A DNA stretch of 64,000 nt from Pararobbsia alpina (GTDB taxonomy: Bacteria > Pseudomonadota > Gammaproteobacteria > Burkholderiales > Burkholderiaceae). Within the stretch, counting starts at the first letter, position 1. The number at the start of each line of letters is the position of its first letter. The notes below the pieces were generated by a model. The model searched no databases and was not told where the DNA came from. It saw only the letters and a program-made list of their open reading frames with translations. The stretch is taken from NCBI RefSeq assembly GCF_902859895.1, contig NZ_CADIKM010000021.1, positions 1 through 64,000 on the forward strand. The letters run 5' to 3'. This document shows, piece by piece, positions 45,001 to 54,062 of the stretch. The translations under genes and the position numbers were made by a program.

Positions 45001-46288
45001 ACCGCCCCATCTGTTCATGAACTTCAAGGTCATCGACGAACACGGGCGGCAGCTTGCCATGGGCCGGAATCTCGCGCAGTTGCGCGCCGAACTCGGAGCC
45101 CAGGCGCAGCAGGAGTTCCAGAAGCTTGCTGCCGAGCACAGGAGCGGGCAGGCGGCGGATGAGGGGGGAGATGGCTTGGCGTACGGCGGCGGGGTTGGCG
45201 CGGACGGTCGCGGGGCTCAGTTAGCCACTCAATCAGCCACTCAATCAGCCACACAGGCGGGCGCTCAGGCAGGTGCAGGACTACGAGCTCATCAGGCGGG
45301 AGCTGGCCAACGTGGTCCGCGGACCGCGCCGGCAGCCGGCGCCGGGCGTGCCGCGGAGGGCAGTTCGGGTGGTGGCGCGCAGACGTCGGCGAATGCCGCC
45401 GCGGCCCGCGCGCCGTTCTCGTCCGAGTCGACCGCGCTCTACGAAAACCTCACCAACTGGAGCTTCGGCACACTGCCCGAGCTGCTCGAAATCCGGCGGC
45501 GCGGCCAGACGATGTTCGGCTACCCGGCGCTCGTCGATCGCGTCGATCACTGCGATGTCGAGGTGTTCGACTCGCCCGAGGAAGCCGCGCGTATTCACCG
45601 CGCCGGCTTGCGGCGTCTGTTCGCGCTGCAGTTGCGCGAGCCGATCAAATACCTCGAAAAGAACATTCCGGGCATCCAGCAGATGGCGATGCAATACATG
45701 CCGCTGGGCTCACAGGAAGAGTTGCGCGACCAGGTCGTCGAATGCGCGCTCGATCGCGCCTGCCTGCAGGACCCATTGCCGGTCGATGCCGCATCGTTCC
45801 ACACCCGCCGCGACGAAGGCCGCAGCCGGCTCACGCTGCTTGCCCAGGAAATTGCGCGGCTCGCGGCGACCATCCTCGCCGAATACACGTCCGCGACGAA
45901 GAAACTCGTCCAGGCCAAGACCTTTGCTTCGGCTTACGCCGACATGACCCAACAGTTGCAGGCACTCGTCGGCAAGCGTTTTCTGCTCGATACGCCGTAT
46001 GCGCAACTGGTCCACTTTCCGCGCTATCTGAAGGCGGTGGGTATGCGAATCGACAAGCTCAAGGCCGATGCATCACGCGATCTGCGTCAGTCCGCCGAGA
46101 TGGCGCCGCTCGTCCAGCAGTATCAGCGCACGGTTGCACAGCGCAAGTCGGTGGCCGATGCGCGGCTTGCGGAATTCCGCTGGCTGCTCGAGGAATTGCG
46201 CGTTTCGTTGTTCGCACAGGAATTGCGTACGCCGATGCCGGTTTCCGTCAAACGTCTGTATAAAGTCTGGGATTCGCTCGAACGCTGA
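42053..46288 (+). CDS. hrpA: ATP-dependent RNA helicase HrpA
   Basis: A 1411-residue DEAH-box helicase, longer than the roughly 1300 residues of Escherichia coli HrpA. Motif I is VSGETGSGKTTQLPK, motif II IIDEAHERSLN, motif III ITSATIDADRF, motif VI QAAANQRAGRCGR; the HrpA C-terminal domain includes LPPHLFMNFKVIDEHGRQLAMGRNL. Extra length comes from low-complexity inserts at about residues 239-289 (Gly/Ser-rich) and 1042-1122 (SATQ repeats, Ala/Gly). It acts in RNA unwinding on stalled or collided ribosomes. No ribosome site precedes the ATG. Confidence 0.94.
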   Translation: MSNVGESAPPKAPGPRPKHVPRSARTIVANPVPPIEFPPELPVSGRREEIARAIAKHQVVIVSGETGSGKTTQLPKICLSLGRGRGAGGTGLIGHTQPRRIAASATARRIADELKSPFGEVVGYKVRFNDNLAAGASVKLMTDGILLAETQTDPLLRAYDTLIIDEAHERSLNIDFLLGYLKQILPRRPDLKLIITSATIDADRFARHFGDADTPAPVIEVSGRMYPVEVRYRPVADDSGPRAGSNPRHGSASGAGSGSGGPSGTGGGARAGGGGPGSAQSGRASEKTARAQERDLHDAIVDAVDELCREGPGDVLVFLPGEREIRDAAEALRKHHPPHTEILPLFARLSAAEQERVFRTSNARRIVLATNVAETSLTVPGVRYVVDTGMARVKRYSYRNKVEQLQIEPVSQAAANQRAGRCGRVADGVCIRLYEETDFVARPRFTDPEILRSSLAAVILRMKSLNLTEIDEFPFIEPPPGRAIADGYQLLNELGATDDENVLTPSGRELARLPLDPRIGRMILAARDHQALSELLIIASAVSVQDPRDRPIEAQEAADQAHKKFADERSEFLGWLKIWKWFEEAVAHKKSNRQLVDACRANFLSHLRLREWRDVHSQLLTVVREAGWRLNESEATFEQIHWSLLTGLLGNIGVKADDEPYYLGARGIKFHLWPGSALVKKAGRWVVAGELVETSRLFARGIAKIEPEWLEKVGPHLLRKSLSEPHWEKKAAQVAAYERGTLYGLTVYNRRRVAFGRQDPARARELFIRGALVEGEFETRLPFFAHNRKLLADIEQLEHKSRRQDVLVDDELIYAYYDQALPDGLYTGVDFEKWYREASKQNSRLLFLQRDDLMRHEAAGVTTELFPKKTTIAGVEMGLSYHFEPGSPRDGVTLSVPLYALNQVDARRCEWLVPGMLKEKAQLLLKSLPQKLRRHCVPLPNYAAGFVDRAKYGIGGLVDALIADVREQVQVQARAPDFKLEALPPHLFMNFKVIDEHGRQLAMGRNLAQLRAELGAQAQQEFQKLAAEHRSGQAADEGGDGLAYGGGVGADGRGAQLATQSATQSATQAGAQAGAGLRAHQAGAGQRGPRTAPAAGAGRAAEGSSGGGAQTSANAAAARAPFSSESTALYENLTNWSFGTLPELLEIRRRGQTMFGYPALVDRVDHCDVEVFDSPEEAARIHRAGLRRLFALQLREPIKYLEKNIPGIQQMAMQYMPLGSQEELRDQVVECALDRACLQDPLPVDAASFHTRRDEGRSRLTLLAQEIARLAATILAEYTSATKKLVQAKTFASAYADMTQQLQALVGKRFLLDTPYAQLVHFPRYLKAVGMRIDKLKADASRDLRQSAEMAPLVQQYQRTVAQRKSVADARLAEFRWLLEELRVSLFAQELRTPMPVSVKRLYKVWDSLER

Positions 46289-46415
46289 GATCCGGGGGCG
46301 GCTCGAACATGGCAATCGTAGAATAGCGTCAGATTTTGCGCACTTGGGCCAATTGGACAATGTCGCGTCGAGATAATCGAATTACAATACAAGCTGCTCC
46401 TGAATAGTGGCTTGT

Positions 46416-47417
46416 ATGCGCGAATTTGCTTCCTCGGCTGTGATCGCCTGCGCTCTCGTGTCGGCTGCGACGTTTGCCCCGCCCGCCCATGCTGCAGCGG
46501 GCAACGTCGTGGTACTGAATTCGGCGGAGGCGAGTATTTCGCTGATCGATCCGGTAACGCAGAAACTGATCGAGACCTTTCCGGTCGGGAAGGAACCGCA
46601 TCATCTGATGGCGACGCCCGACAACAAGTCGCTGATCGTTGCCAATTCGGTGTCGAATAATCTCGTCTTTCTCGATCCTAAAACGGGTCGTATCCAGCGC
46701 TGGGTCGAGAATATCGAGGATCCGTATCAGATCGGCTTTTCATACGACCGCAAGTGGTTCGTGACGACGGGGCTGCGCCTCGACCGCATCGATATCTACC
46801 ATGCGATCGGCGATGATCTCCAGCTCGCAAAGCGCGTGCCGCTTGCGACGATGCCGAGCCATATGGCGTTTTCGAACGACAACAAGATCGTGTTCGTGAC
46901 GCTGCAGATCTCGGGTGAGCTCGCCGCGATCGATCTGGCCTCGCAGACCGTGCTCTGGAAGATGAAGGTCGGTCCGGTGCCCGCGGGCCTCTGGATGACG
47001 CCGAACGACAAATACCTGCTGATCGGAATGACCGGTGCGGACTATGTCGCGGTCGTCGACTGGCGCAACCAGAAGGTCGTCAAGACGATCCATACGGGCC
47101 GGGGCGCGCACAACTTCCGTTCGCTCGACGACGGCAGGCATGTGATGGTGTCGAACCGCGTCGGCAATTCGCTGAGCATCCTCGACGAGGAGACGCTGAC
47201 CAACGTCGGTGATATCACGGGCCTGCCGCCCGGACCGGACGATATGGAACTGTCGGCCGACAAGCGCTATCTTTGGGTGACGTTTCGATTCGCCAAGCAC
47301 GTCGGCGTGATCGATATGCAATCGCATCAGTTGATCAAGACGATCGCGGTCGGCCGTTCGCCGCACGGCATCTATTTCTTCGACCGCGCGCCCGTCATGG
47401 CGCCCAACGGCGCCTGA
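46416..47417 (+). CDS. Exported YncE-like beta-propeller protein
   Basis: A 333-residue protein with a signal peptide (MREFASSAVIACALVSAATFAPPAHAA) and a seven-bladed YVTN/YncE-type propeller, seen in repeats such as NVVVLNSAEASISLIDPVTQKLIETFPVGKEPHHLMATPDNKSLIVANSVSNNLVFLDPKTG and ADYVAVVDWRNQKVVKTIHTG. Such proteins bind ligands or DNA in the periplasm, with no defined enzyme role. It starts a three-gene operon with a sterol desaturase-like gene and an EI24 protein. Confidence 0.85.
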   Translation: MREFASSAVIACALVSAATFAPPAHAAAGNVVVLNSAEASISLIDPVTQKLIETFPVGKEPHHLMATPDNKSLIVANSVSNNLVFLDPKTGRIQRWVENIEDPYQIGFSYDRKWFVTTGLRLDRIDIYHAIGDDLQLAKRVPLATMPSHMAFSNDNKIVFVTLQISGELAAIDLASQTVLWKMKVGPVPAGLWMTPNDKYLLIGMTGADYVAVVDWRNQKVVKTIHTGRGAHNFRSLDDGRHVMVSNRVGNSLSILDEETLTNVGDITGLPPGPDDMELSADKRYLWVTFRFAKHVGVIDMQSHQLIKTIAVGRSPHGIYFFDRAPVMAPNGA

Positions 47418-47436
47418 GCCGCGAGAGGATCCGCTC

Positions 47437-48447
47437 ATGTTCCACACGATCGTCGACCAACTCGACAATCTTGTCTCGTTCCTGCAGACGCTGCTGTACG
47501 TCGACGTCGTACAGCCGATGCTCTATAAGATCGGCCTGATGGACTACGACGAAGACACGTACGATATGCTGTACTGGGTGATCGTCGGTGTGCTCGAGAT
47601 CGTCGTGATGTATGCAATCCTGCGGCCGCTCGAAGCATTGCGGCCCGTCGAGGGGTGGCGCGATCGCAAGGTCGTGCGTGCCGATATCCTCTATACGTGG
47701 ATTGCGAAGCTCGGCATCATCAATCTCGCCTTTTTCTTCTTGCTGCAACCGGCTTTCTTCAAGATCCAGAGCTGGCTCACGCTGCACAATATTTCGACTT
47801 TCGAGCTCGACGGTGTCTGGCCCGGCGTGACCGATCAGGGCATGGTGTCGTTCCTGATCTACCTCGTGGTGCTCGATTTCGCCGGCTACTGGTATCACCG
47901 GTGGCAGCACAAGTTCGGCGTCTGGTGGGAACTGCATGCGGTTCATCACAGCCAGCAGCAGATGTCGCTGTGGGCTGACGACCGCAACCACCTGCTCGAC
48001 GATCTGGTGCAGGCCGCCTTCTTTGCCGCCATCTCGATTGCGATCGGTGTCCCGCCTTCGCAATTCGTCGTGCTCGTCGCGGTCGGCAACCTGCTGCAGA
48101 GCATCCAGCACGTGAACGCGCGCCTGCCTTACGGCCCTGTGTTCGAGCGCGTGTTCGTCAGCCCGACCTTTCATCGCCGCCATCATGCGATTGGTTTCGG
48201 CCACGAAGGCGTCAAGTATGGCTGCAACTTCGGTGTGCTGTTCCCGTGGTGGGACATGATGTACGGCACCGCGTCCTGGGTCACGCATCTCGAGCCGACC
48301 GGTATTCGCGACCAGCTTCCAGCTGCCGACGGTACGGCACGTGACTACGGCCATGGTCTGCTCGCGCAGCACTGGTATGCGATGGTCCGCATAGCCGGCC
48401 GGCTGCGCGCATCGCGCCGGCCTAGCCCGCCAGCCCCGCTCGCTTGA
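47437..48447 (+). CDS. Sterol desaturase / fatty acid hydroxylase family protein
   Basis: A 336-residue integral membrane di-iron enzyme with the three His boxes: HRWQH (in YWYHRWQHKFGVWWELH), HAVHHS and HRRHH (FVSPTFHRRHHAIGFGHEG). Several hydrophobic helices precede them (YWVIVGVLEIVVMYAIL, LGIINLAFFFLLQPAFF). Bacterial members hydroxylate or desaturate lipids; no sterol substrate is implied. It lies 19 bases after the propeller gene and overlaps the next gene by one base (TGATG). Confidence 0.88.
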   Translation: MFHTIVDQLDNLVSFLQTLLYVDVVQPMLYKIGLMDYDEDTYDMLYWVIVGVLEIVVMYAILRPLEALRPVEGWRDRKVVRADILYTWIAKLGIINLAFFFLLQPAFFKIQSWLTLHNISTFELDGVWPGVTDQGMVSFLIYLVVLDFAGYWYHRWQHKFGVWWELHAVHHSQQQMSLWADDRNHLLDDLVQAAFFAAISIAIGVPPSQFVVLVAVGNLLQSIQHVNARLPYGPVFERVFVSPTFHRRHHAIGFGHEGVKYGCNFGVLFPWWDMMYGTASWVTHLEPTGIRDQLPAADGTARDYGHGLLAQHWYAMVRIAGRLRASRRPSPPAPLA

Positions 48448-49286
48448 TGAGCGGCTTGTTCGACGCGTTCGTACGTGCCGTCGGTACGGCATTCCATCCC
48501 CGGATGCTGTTGTTGACGCTGATCCCGTTTGCCGTGGCCGCGCTCACATGGCTTGCCATCTTCTGGTTCGGCTGGGAATACGCGGTCTCGTTCGTTGCCT
48601 CGATGCTCGGCCACTGGTCGCTTGCCTCGCATCTCTATTCACTGTTCGGCTCGATCGGGCTCGCCACCGCGCACGCGGTCGTCGCGCCGTTTGTGGTCGT
48701 GGTGCTCGCGATTCCGCTGATGGTGATTTCCGTGCTCGTGCTGATCGCCGCGGTCGCGATGCCGGTCGTCCTGCGCCATCTCGCGCGCGGACGCTTTGCC
48801 TTGCTCGAGAAAAAGCGCGGCGGCAGCTGGTTCGGCAGCCTCTTTCATTCCTTGGGCGTGACGCTCGTCTGCCTGGTGCTGACGGTGGTGACGATTCCGT
48901 TCTGGCTGGTTCCGCCGCTCTTCGCCTTGCTGCCGCCCTTGCTCTGGGGCTGGCTCAGCTATCGCGTGATGAGCTACGACGCCCTGGCCGACCACGCGTC
49001 GCCGGATGAGCGGCGCGCGCTGGTGCGCCGGCATCGCTGGTCCCTGTTCACGATCGGCATCTGCACAGGGCTGCTCGGCTCGGTGCCCACCTTCGTCCTC
49101 GCGAGTTCGATGGTCGTGATCGTGCTGTTTCCGGTCGTCGCGGTCGGGGCGGTCTGGCTGTACATTTTTATCTTCGTGTTTTCGGCGCTCTGGTTCGGGC
49201 ACTACTGCCTGCATGCGCTGCAGCAGCTCCGGCATACGGCCGAGCCATCTTTGCCGGTGGATGGCCCGACACGGTTGATCTCCTGA
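48447..49286 (+). CDS. EI24-domain integral membrane protein
   Basis: A 279-residue protein of the EI24/CysZ-like superfamily: MSGLFDAFVRAVGTAFHPRMLLLTLIPFAVAALTWLAIFWFGW, later VVAPFVVVVLAIPLMVISVLVLIAAVAMPVVLRHLA and a C-terminal helix pair. Six or so membrane segments are apparent. CysZ members are sulfate channels, but the EI24 group in this phylum has no proven role. The ATG overlaps the stop of the desaturase gene. Confidence 0.75.
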   Translation: MSGLFDAFVRAVGTAFHPRMLLLTLIPFAVAALTWLAIFWFGWEYAVSFVASMLGHWSLASHLYSLFGSIGLATAHAVVAPFVVVVLAIPLMVISVLVLIAAVAMPVVLRHLARGRFALLEKKRGGSWFGSLFHSLGVTLVCLVLTVVTIPFWLVPPLFALLPPLLWGWLSYRVMSYDALADHASPDERRALVRRHRWSLFTIGICTGLLGSVPTFVLASSMVVIVLFPVVAVGAVWLYIFIFVFSALWFGHYCLHALQQLRHTAEPSLPVDGPTRLIS

Positions 49287-49483
49287 TTTCCACCTGATCG
49301 CCAACTGCGGCATCGCGTGAATCGCCGTGGCCGGCCGCGAAGTCGGCATGCCGTCATGGTGCGCCTTGGCTTAGTACAATGTCCGGATTCCCCAGCTCAC
49401 ACCCCGGTGATCGACTACCCGGCCGCGGTGCGCAGGGCAACGCGCGGCGCATGCGCCGCGTCGACTCTGACAAGGACCCCAAG

Positions 49484-50302
49484 ATGCCTATCGGCGCACT
49501 CATCATCGGCGACGAAATCCTGTCTGGCCGTCGCCAGGACAAACACCTGCCCAAGCTGATCGAACTGCTCGGCGCACGCGGCCTGTCGCTCGCGTGGGCC
49601 GAATATATCGGTGACGACCCCGAGCGGATCGTCACGACGCTCAAACGCACGTTCGCATCGGGCGATATCGTGTTTTCGACCGGCGGCATCGGCGCGACGC
49701 CGGATGACCACACACGGCAATGCGCGGCAAAGGCACTCGGGGTCGAACTCGTATTGCACCCGGAAGCCAAACGGCTGATCACCGAACGCATGCAGGACAC
49801 CGCACCGCCCGGCGAGGCGGTCGACATGACGACGCCGCAAAATCTCCACCGCCTCAATATGGGAACCTACCCGGCCGGCGCCAAGGTCATTCCGAACAGC
49901 TACAACAAGATCCCGGGTTTTTCGGTGGGCGACCATCATTTCATGCCGGGTTTTCCGGTCATGGCCTGGCCGATGATGGAATGGGTGCTCGATACGCACT
50001 ATCCGCATCTGCACCATGCGCGGCCGCATGCCGAGCGTTCGCTGATCGTCTTCGAAATGGCCGAATCGGATCTCACGCCGCTGATGATCCAGATCGAAAC
50101 CGACTTCCCCGGCATCCGGGTGTTCAGCCTGCCAAGCGTCGGTGATGCGCTGCGTGGGGGTATCTATGCACGCCGACATATCGATCTCGGCGTGAAGGGC
50201 GAGCCCGTGCTCGTCGAAGCGGCGTTCATGGCGCTGCGCGCAGGGGTCGAAGCGCTTGGGGGCGCGATTGCCGAAGACAGCGCGGAAAGCAAAACCTACT
50301 AG
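49484..50302 (+). CDS. CinA-type molybdopterin-binding-domain protein
   Basis: A 272-residue protein with a MoCF/CinA N-terminal domain: MPIGALIIGDEILSGRRQDKHLPKLIELLGARGLSLAWAEYIGDD...DIVFSTGGIGATPDDHTRQCAAKALG. It lacks the C-terminal nicotinamide-nucleotide amidase domain of full CinA, as is common for this Burkholderia gene. Function is unproven. AAGGA is eight bases upstream. The stop overlaps that of the convergent TAXI gene by four bases. Confidence 0.85.
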   Translation: MPIGALIIGDEILSGRRQDKHLPKLIELLGARGLSLAWAEYIGDDPERIVTTLKRTFASGDIVFSTGGIGATPDDHTRQCAAKALGVELVLHPEAKRLITERMQDTAPPGEAVDMTTPQNLHRLNMGTYPAGAKVIPNSYNKIPGFSVGDHHFMPGFPVMAWPMMEWVLDTHYPHLHHARPHAERSLIVFEMAESDLTPLMIQIETDFPGIRVFSLPSVGDALRGGIYARRHIDLGVKGEPVLVEAAFMALRAGVEALGGAIAEDSAESKTY

Positions 50303-51684
50303 TCCTGTGCCGCTGCCTGCATGGGCTGCCCCATCAGCCTGGCTCGCACAAAGCCGATGTGTTCGCGCAGTACATAGAATGCATCGGCATAGGCAAGCGG
50401 CATCTTGAGGCGATTGACCGATTCCTCGATATGGTCGAGCCGGTTGAGCAAGGTCCGGCGTTCCTCGACGGTCGCCTCGGAGAGTGCCGCGCGCTCGATC
50501 GTGATCAGCGCGCCATACCACCGGTAGATCCGCGATTTGACGCGCCAGGCATAAAGCGCCGGCACGATCCTCAAGCCGGGAATCAGCAGGACGATGATCG
50601 GCACGAGCAGCACGACCAACCGGTCGGCCAGGCTCGCGAGCCAGAAGGGCAGCGTCCGGTATAGAAAGCTCTTGCCGGACTTGTAGTAGCGCGCCGCATC
50701 GTCGCTGATCTGGAATTCGTGCTCGCTGGGCGAGGGGAATTCACCCGCGCGCTGCAATAGCCCCGAGCGCCCATGGACCTCGATCGCCGCCTGGATGAGC
50801 AGGTCGGACAGGGCAGGGTGAAGATTGTTGCGCGCGATCAGTTCGACGGTCGGGCTGATCAGGTGAATGGTGTGGTCGGGGATGTTCTGGCCGAGGTCGA
50901 GCACGCCGGGCGGCAGGTCGATTTCATCCAGATAGGAAAACAGCCGGGTGTAGGCCTTGGCCTGCACGAAGTCCATCGGCGAGATGCCGGGCACGCGCTC
51001 GAGCCGCAGCATCATGGCGCGCGTGGCCGAGTCGCCGGTGAGGATAGCCGCGTCGATGCGGCCCTGGATCAGCTCCTGCACGGCTTGCTGGCCGTCGAGC
51101 GGCAACAGCTGCGTCGGACCGCCCGGTACGATGCCGTTGGCCTTGAGCAGATCGAGCGAGAGCACGCGCGTGCCGCTCCCTTCGCGCCCGATCGCGAGGC
51201 GCATCCCCTTGAACTGCGACAGCTGAGTGAGGCCCGCACCGCGATAGAACACGACAACGGGCGCATAGAACATGCTCCCCAGCGAGACCAGCGACTTGGT
51301 CGAGATACCGCTCGACACGCCGCCCTGTACGAGGCCGAGATCGACGTGCTGCTTCGGATCGGCAAGGCGCTGCAGGTTCTGCAGCGAGCCCTCCGATGGC
51401 AGCACGTTGAGCGTCACCCCGTCGCGCGCCAGAATCTCCTTGTACCGCATGGCGGTTGGCCAGAACGAGCTGTCGCGGGGGCCGGCACTGATCGTGATCG
51501 TCTTCGGCGGCGCGGGATCGACCAGCCAGATGGTCAGCCCGATCACCAGCGCGCAAAGCAGCGCGATCGGCAGGAAGAACAGCGCGAAGTCGTGCCACGA
51601 CACCGACACGAATCGCGCATGGACGCGCTTGATCGGGCTGGCGGGCGGCCGAGGCTCACGTGGAGCACGCGGGGAGCGGGTCAT
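50299..51684 (-). CDS. TAXI-family solute-binding protein with a C-terminal membrane segment
   Basis: A 461-residue protein: N-terminal membrane anchor (FALFFLPIALLCALVIGLTIWLVDPA), a TAXI periplasmic-binding domain (ITISAGPRDSSFWPTAMRYKEILARDGVTLNVLPSEGSLQNLQRLADPKQHVDLGLVQGG), then a second membrane helix (LADRLVVLLVPIIVLLIPGLRIVPALYAW) and a cytoplasmic tail with a helical segment. TAXI proteins normally feed TRAP transporters, but no DctM/DctQ gene is nearby, and the C-terminal half suggests a sensor-like role (inference). Six bases after the rhodanese gene. Confidence 0.82.
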   Translation of the reverse strand: MTRSPRAPREPRPPASPIKRVHARFVSVSWHDFALFFLPIALLCALVIGLTIWLVDPAPPKTITISAGPRDSSFWPTAMRYKEILARDGVTLNVLPSEGSLQNLQRLADPKQHVDLGLVQGGVSSGISTKSLVSLGSMFYAPVVVFYRGAGLTQLSQFKGMRLAIGREGSGTRVLSLDLLKANGIVPGGPTQLLPLDGQQAVQELIQGRIDAAILTGDSATRAMMLRLERVPGISPMDFVQAKAYTRLFSYLDEIDLPPGVLDLGQNIPDHTIHLISPTVELIARNNLHPALSDLLIQAAIEVHGRSGLLQRAGEFPSPSEHEFQISDDAARYYKSGKSFLYRTLPFWLASLADRLVVLLVPIIVLLIPGLRIVPALYAWRVKSRIYRWYGALITIERAALSEATVEERRTLLNRLDHIEESVNRLKMPLAYADAFYVLREHIGFVRARLMGQPMQAAAQD

Positions 51685-51690
51685 GCGCCG

Positions 51691-52155
51691 TCAGGCGCCG
51701 AGCCACGGCAGGCCGCGGAAGCACCAGCCATTCACATTCTTGCGATGGCCCTGCGAATCCTTGTCACCCTCGAAACCCTCGAGCAGGTCGAACGCCTTGC
51801 TGAAACCCGCCTTTGTCGCGGCGACCGCGGCGAGCTTTGAGCGCGCGGCACTGCGGCACATGAACAGCAAGGGCGTATCAGGTCCTGCCGCCGCGCGGAG
51901 CTCGTCGAGGAATGCCGCGTTCGGCACAGCGCCCGGATACCGCGACCATTCGATATGGATGTACTGCGTGTCGGGGAGCTGCGGTCGGCCGATCCAGTCG
52001 AGTTCGGCACGCGTGCGCACGTCGACGAGGCGCGCATCGGGGACCTGCTTGAGCAGTTCGAGCGATTCAGCTGGCGAGAGGGCGCCCGCGTAGGCAAGCT
52101 GATTGGCCGTGCGCCGTTGTTCGGCCTCGGCATAGATTTGTTCAGGCGAAATCAT
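51691..52155 (-). CDS. Rhodanese-like protein
   Basis: A 154-residue single rhodanese domain: ARLVDVRTRAELDWIGRPQLPDTQYIHIEWSRYPG, then the active-site loop PLLFMCRSAARSKLAAVAATKAGF with the catalytic Cys in CRSAARS. It transfers sulfane sulfur, acceptor unknown. Divergent from glnA by 430 bp and cotranscribed with the TAXI gene. Confidence 0.88.
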   Translation of the reverse strand: MISPEQIYAEAEQRRTANQLAYAGALSPAESLELLKQVPDARLVDVRTRAELDWIGRPQLPDTQYIHIEWSRYPGAVPNAAFLDELRAAAGPDTPLLFMCRSAARSKLAAVAATKAGFSKAFDLLEGFEGDKDSQGHRKNVNGWCFRGLPWLGA

Positions 52156-52339
52156 GGCGGTGCCTCTGGAGCGGAAAATAATCATTCTAGTCGAGCATGA
52201 CAGCCGCATTGCCTCGCAAGCGGGCTGGAATCCGGCAAAAACCTGCCGTGTTCGATGAAAAGGCACTGACGCACAAGCCCGGTGCTCCTGTGGATTCATG
52301 AGCTTTCCTGGTGCGGGATATGGCGGTCGGAGGGGAGGA

Positions 52340-52375
52340 TGCATTAAAGTGGTGCCTTTGCAGCATTGCCGTGCA
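52340..52375. promoter_or_regulatory. Tandem NtrC-binding-like sites upstream of glnA
   Basis: TGCATTAAAGTGGTGCC (52340-52356) matches the NtrC consensus TGCACYAAAATGGTGCA at 14 of 17 positions. TGCAGCATTGCCGTGCA (52359-52375) keeps the TGCA ends (11 of 17). Their centres are 19 bp apart and about 140-160 bp upstream of the predicted start, typical for sigma-54 enhancers. Confidence 0.65.
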
Positions 52376-52478
52376 GCGGAGTCCGCTGACGGCGGGCAGC
52401 GGACCCTGTACGATACCTTCGCGCAAGCTGGTGAAAATACTCTGCAAGTTGTTGTCCGGGCGCAGGCCGGGTGATGCT

Positions 52479-52494
52479 TGGCATGGTATGTGCT
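52479..52494 (+). promoter_or_regulatory. Sigma-54 promoter of glnA
   Basis: TGGCATGGTATGTGCT fits TGGYRYRNNNNTTGCW except for G in place of the first T of the -12 element. GG (52480-52481) and GC (52492-52493) have the required ten-base spacing. The leader to the glnA ATG would be about 80 bases. The downstream ntrBC genes encode the matching activator. Confidence 0.7.
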
Positions 52495-52585
52495 TTTTTA
52501 ATACGTCCAGCTAGCGCGGCAGCAAAACGTATGGATTCGGGCGGCGCAGGCCGCCTTTCTATTGAGAGTGATACAGGAGATTGGT

Positions 52586-54001
52586 ATGAGCAAATCCGTG
52601 GCCGACGTCATTCAGCTCGTCAAGGACGAGGACGTCAAGTTTGTCGACTTCCGTTTTACGGATACGCGCGGCAAAGAACAGCACGTCTCGGTACCGGTGT
52701 CAGCGTTTGACGAAGACAAGTTTGAAAGCGGCCATGCATTTGACGGTTCGTCGATCGCCGGATGGAAGGGTATCGAGGCATCGGACATGCTGTTGTTGCC
52801 GGACCCGAACACCGCTTACGTCGATCCGTTTTATGAAGAATCGACGCTCGTGCTGAGCTGCGACGTGATCGAGCCGTCGGACGGCAAGGGATATGAACGC
52901 GATCCGCGCTCGCTCGCGCGTCGCGCCGAGGCGTATCTGAAGAGCACAGGCCTGGGCGACACCGCCTTCTTCGGTCCGGAACCCGAATTTTTCATTTTCG
53001 ACTCGGTCCAGTGGTCGTCGGACATGTCGGGCAGCTTCGTGAAGATCAATTCCGAAGAAGCACCGTGGTCGTCGGGCAAGGAATTCGAACACGGCAACAC
53101 GGGTCATCGTCCGGGCACGAAGGGCGGCTACTTCCCGGTAGCGCCGGTCGACCAGTTCCAGGATATCCGTTCGGAAATGTGCCTGTTGCTCGAACAAATC
53201 GGCATTCCGGTCGAAGTGCATCACCACGAAGTCGCGGGCCAGGGCCAGAACGAAATCGGCACGAAGTTCTCGACGCTGCTGCAACGCGCCGACTGGACGC
53301 AGCAACTGAAGTACATCGTCCACAACGTCGCGCACACCTACGGCAAGACGGCGACGTTCATGCCGAAGCCGGTGGTCGGCGACAACGGTTCGGGCATGCA
53401 CGTTCACCAGTCGATCTGGAAGGATGGTCAGAACCTGTTCGCAGGCAACGGCTATGCGGGCCTGTCTGAATTCGCGTTGTTCTACATCGGCGGGATCATC
53501 AAGCACGCGCGCGCGCTGAACGCAATCACGAACCCGACCACGAACTCGTACAAGCGACTCGTGCCGGGCTTCGAAGCACCGGTCAAGCTGGCCTACTCGG
53601 CACGCAACCGCTCGGCTTCGATCCGTATTCCGCACGTGTCGAACCCGAAGGGCCGCCGTATCGAAACGCGTTTCCCGGACCCGATGGCGAACCCGTACCT
53701 GTCGTTCTCGGCGCTGATGATGGCCGGTCTCGATGGTGTGCAGAACAAGATTCATCCGGGCGAAGCCGCGGACAAGAATCTGTACGATCTGCCGCCGGAA
53801 GAAGACGCGAAGATCCCGACCGTGTGCTCGAGCCTCGATCAGGCGCTCGAATACCTGGACAAGGATCGCGAGTTCCTGACGCGCGGTGGTGTGTTCACCG
53901 ACGGCATGATCGATGCGTACATCGCGCTGAAGATGGAAGAAGTCACGCGTTTCCGCATGACGACGCATCCGATCGAATTCGAAATGTACTACTCGCTGTA
54001 A
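52586..54001 (+). CDS. glnA: Glutamine synthetase type I
   Basis: A 471-residue [46 protein letters not shown], catalytic [11 protein letters not shown] and [50 protein letters not shown] (latch), and the adenylylation-site region [14 protein letters not shown] with Tyr. It makes glutamine from glutamate and ammonia and is the main nitrogen-assimilation enzyme. AGGAGA is eight bases upstream. Controlled by a sigma-54 promoter with NtrC sites; followed by a strong terminator, so ntrBC probably have their own promoter or rely on read-through. Confidence 0.97.
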   Translation: MSKSVADVIQLVKDEDVKFVDFRFTDTRGKEQHVSVPVSAFDEDKFESGHAFDGSSIAGWKGIEASDMLLLPDPNTAYVDPFYEESTLVLSCDVIEPSDGKGYERDPRSLARRAEAYLKSTGLGDTAFFGPEPEFFIFDSVQWSSDMSGSFVKINSEEAPWSSGKEFEHGNTGHRPGTKGGYFPVAPVDQFQDIRSEMCLLLEQIGIPVEVHHHEVAGQGQNEIGTKFSTLLQRADWTQQLKYIVHNVAHTYGKTATFMPKPVVGDNGSGMHVHQSIWKDGQNLFAGNGYAGLSEFALFYIGGIIKHARALNAITNPTTNSYKRLVPGFEAPVKLAYSARNRSASIRIPHVSNPKGRRIETRFPDPMANPYLSFSALMMAGLDGVQNKIHPGEAADKNLYDLPPEEDAKIPTVCSSLDQALEYLDKDREFLTRGGVFTDGMIDAYIALKMEEVTRFRMTTHPIEFEMYYSL

Positions 54002-54062
54002 GCCACGCTGTCGATGGTGGCGGAAACCGGCTCCGTCTTGCCGGTTTCCGCTTGCAGCACGG

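Noticed and set aside
52350-52362. TGGTGCCTTTGC as the glnA sigma-54 promoter
   Set aside because: GG to GC spacing is seven, not ten. The sequence at 52479-52494 fits the spacing and this one is better read as part of an NtrC site.
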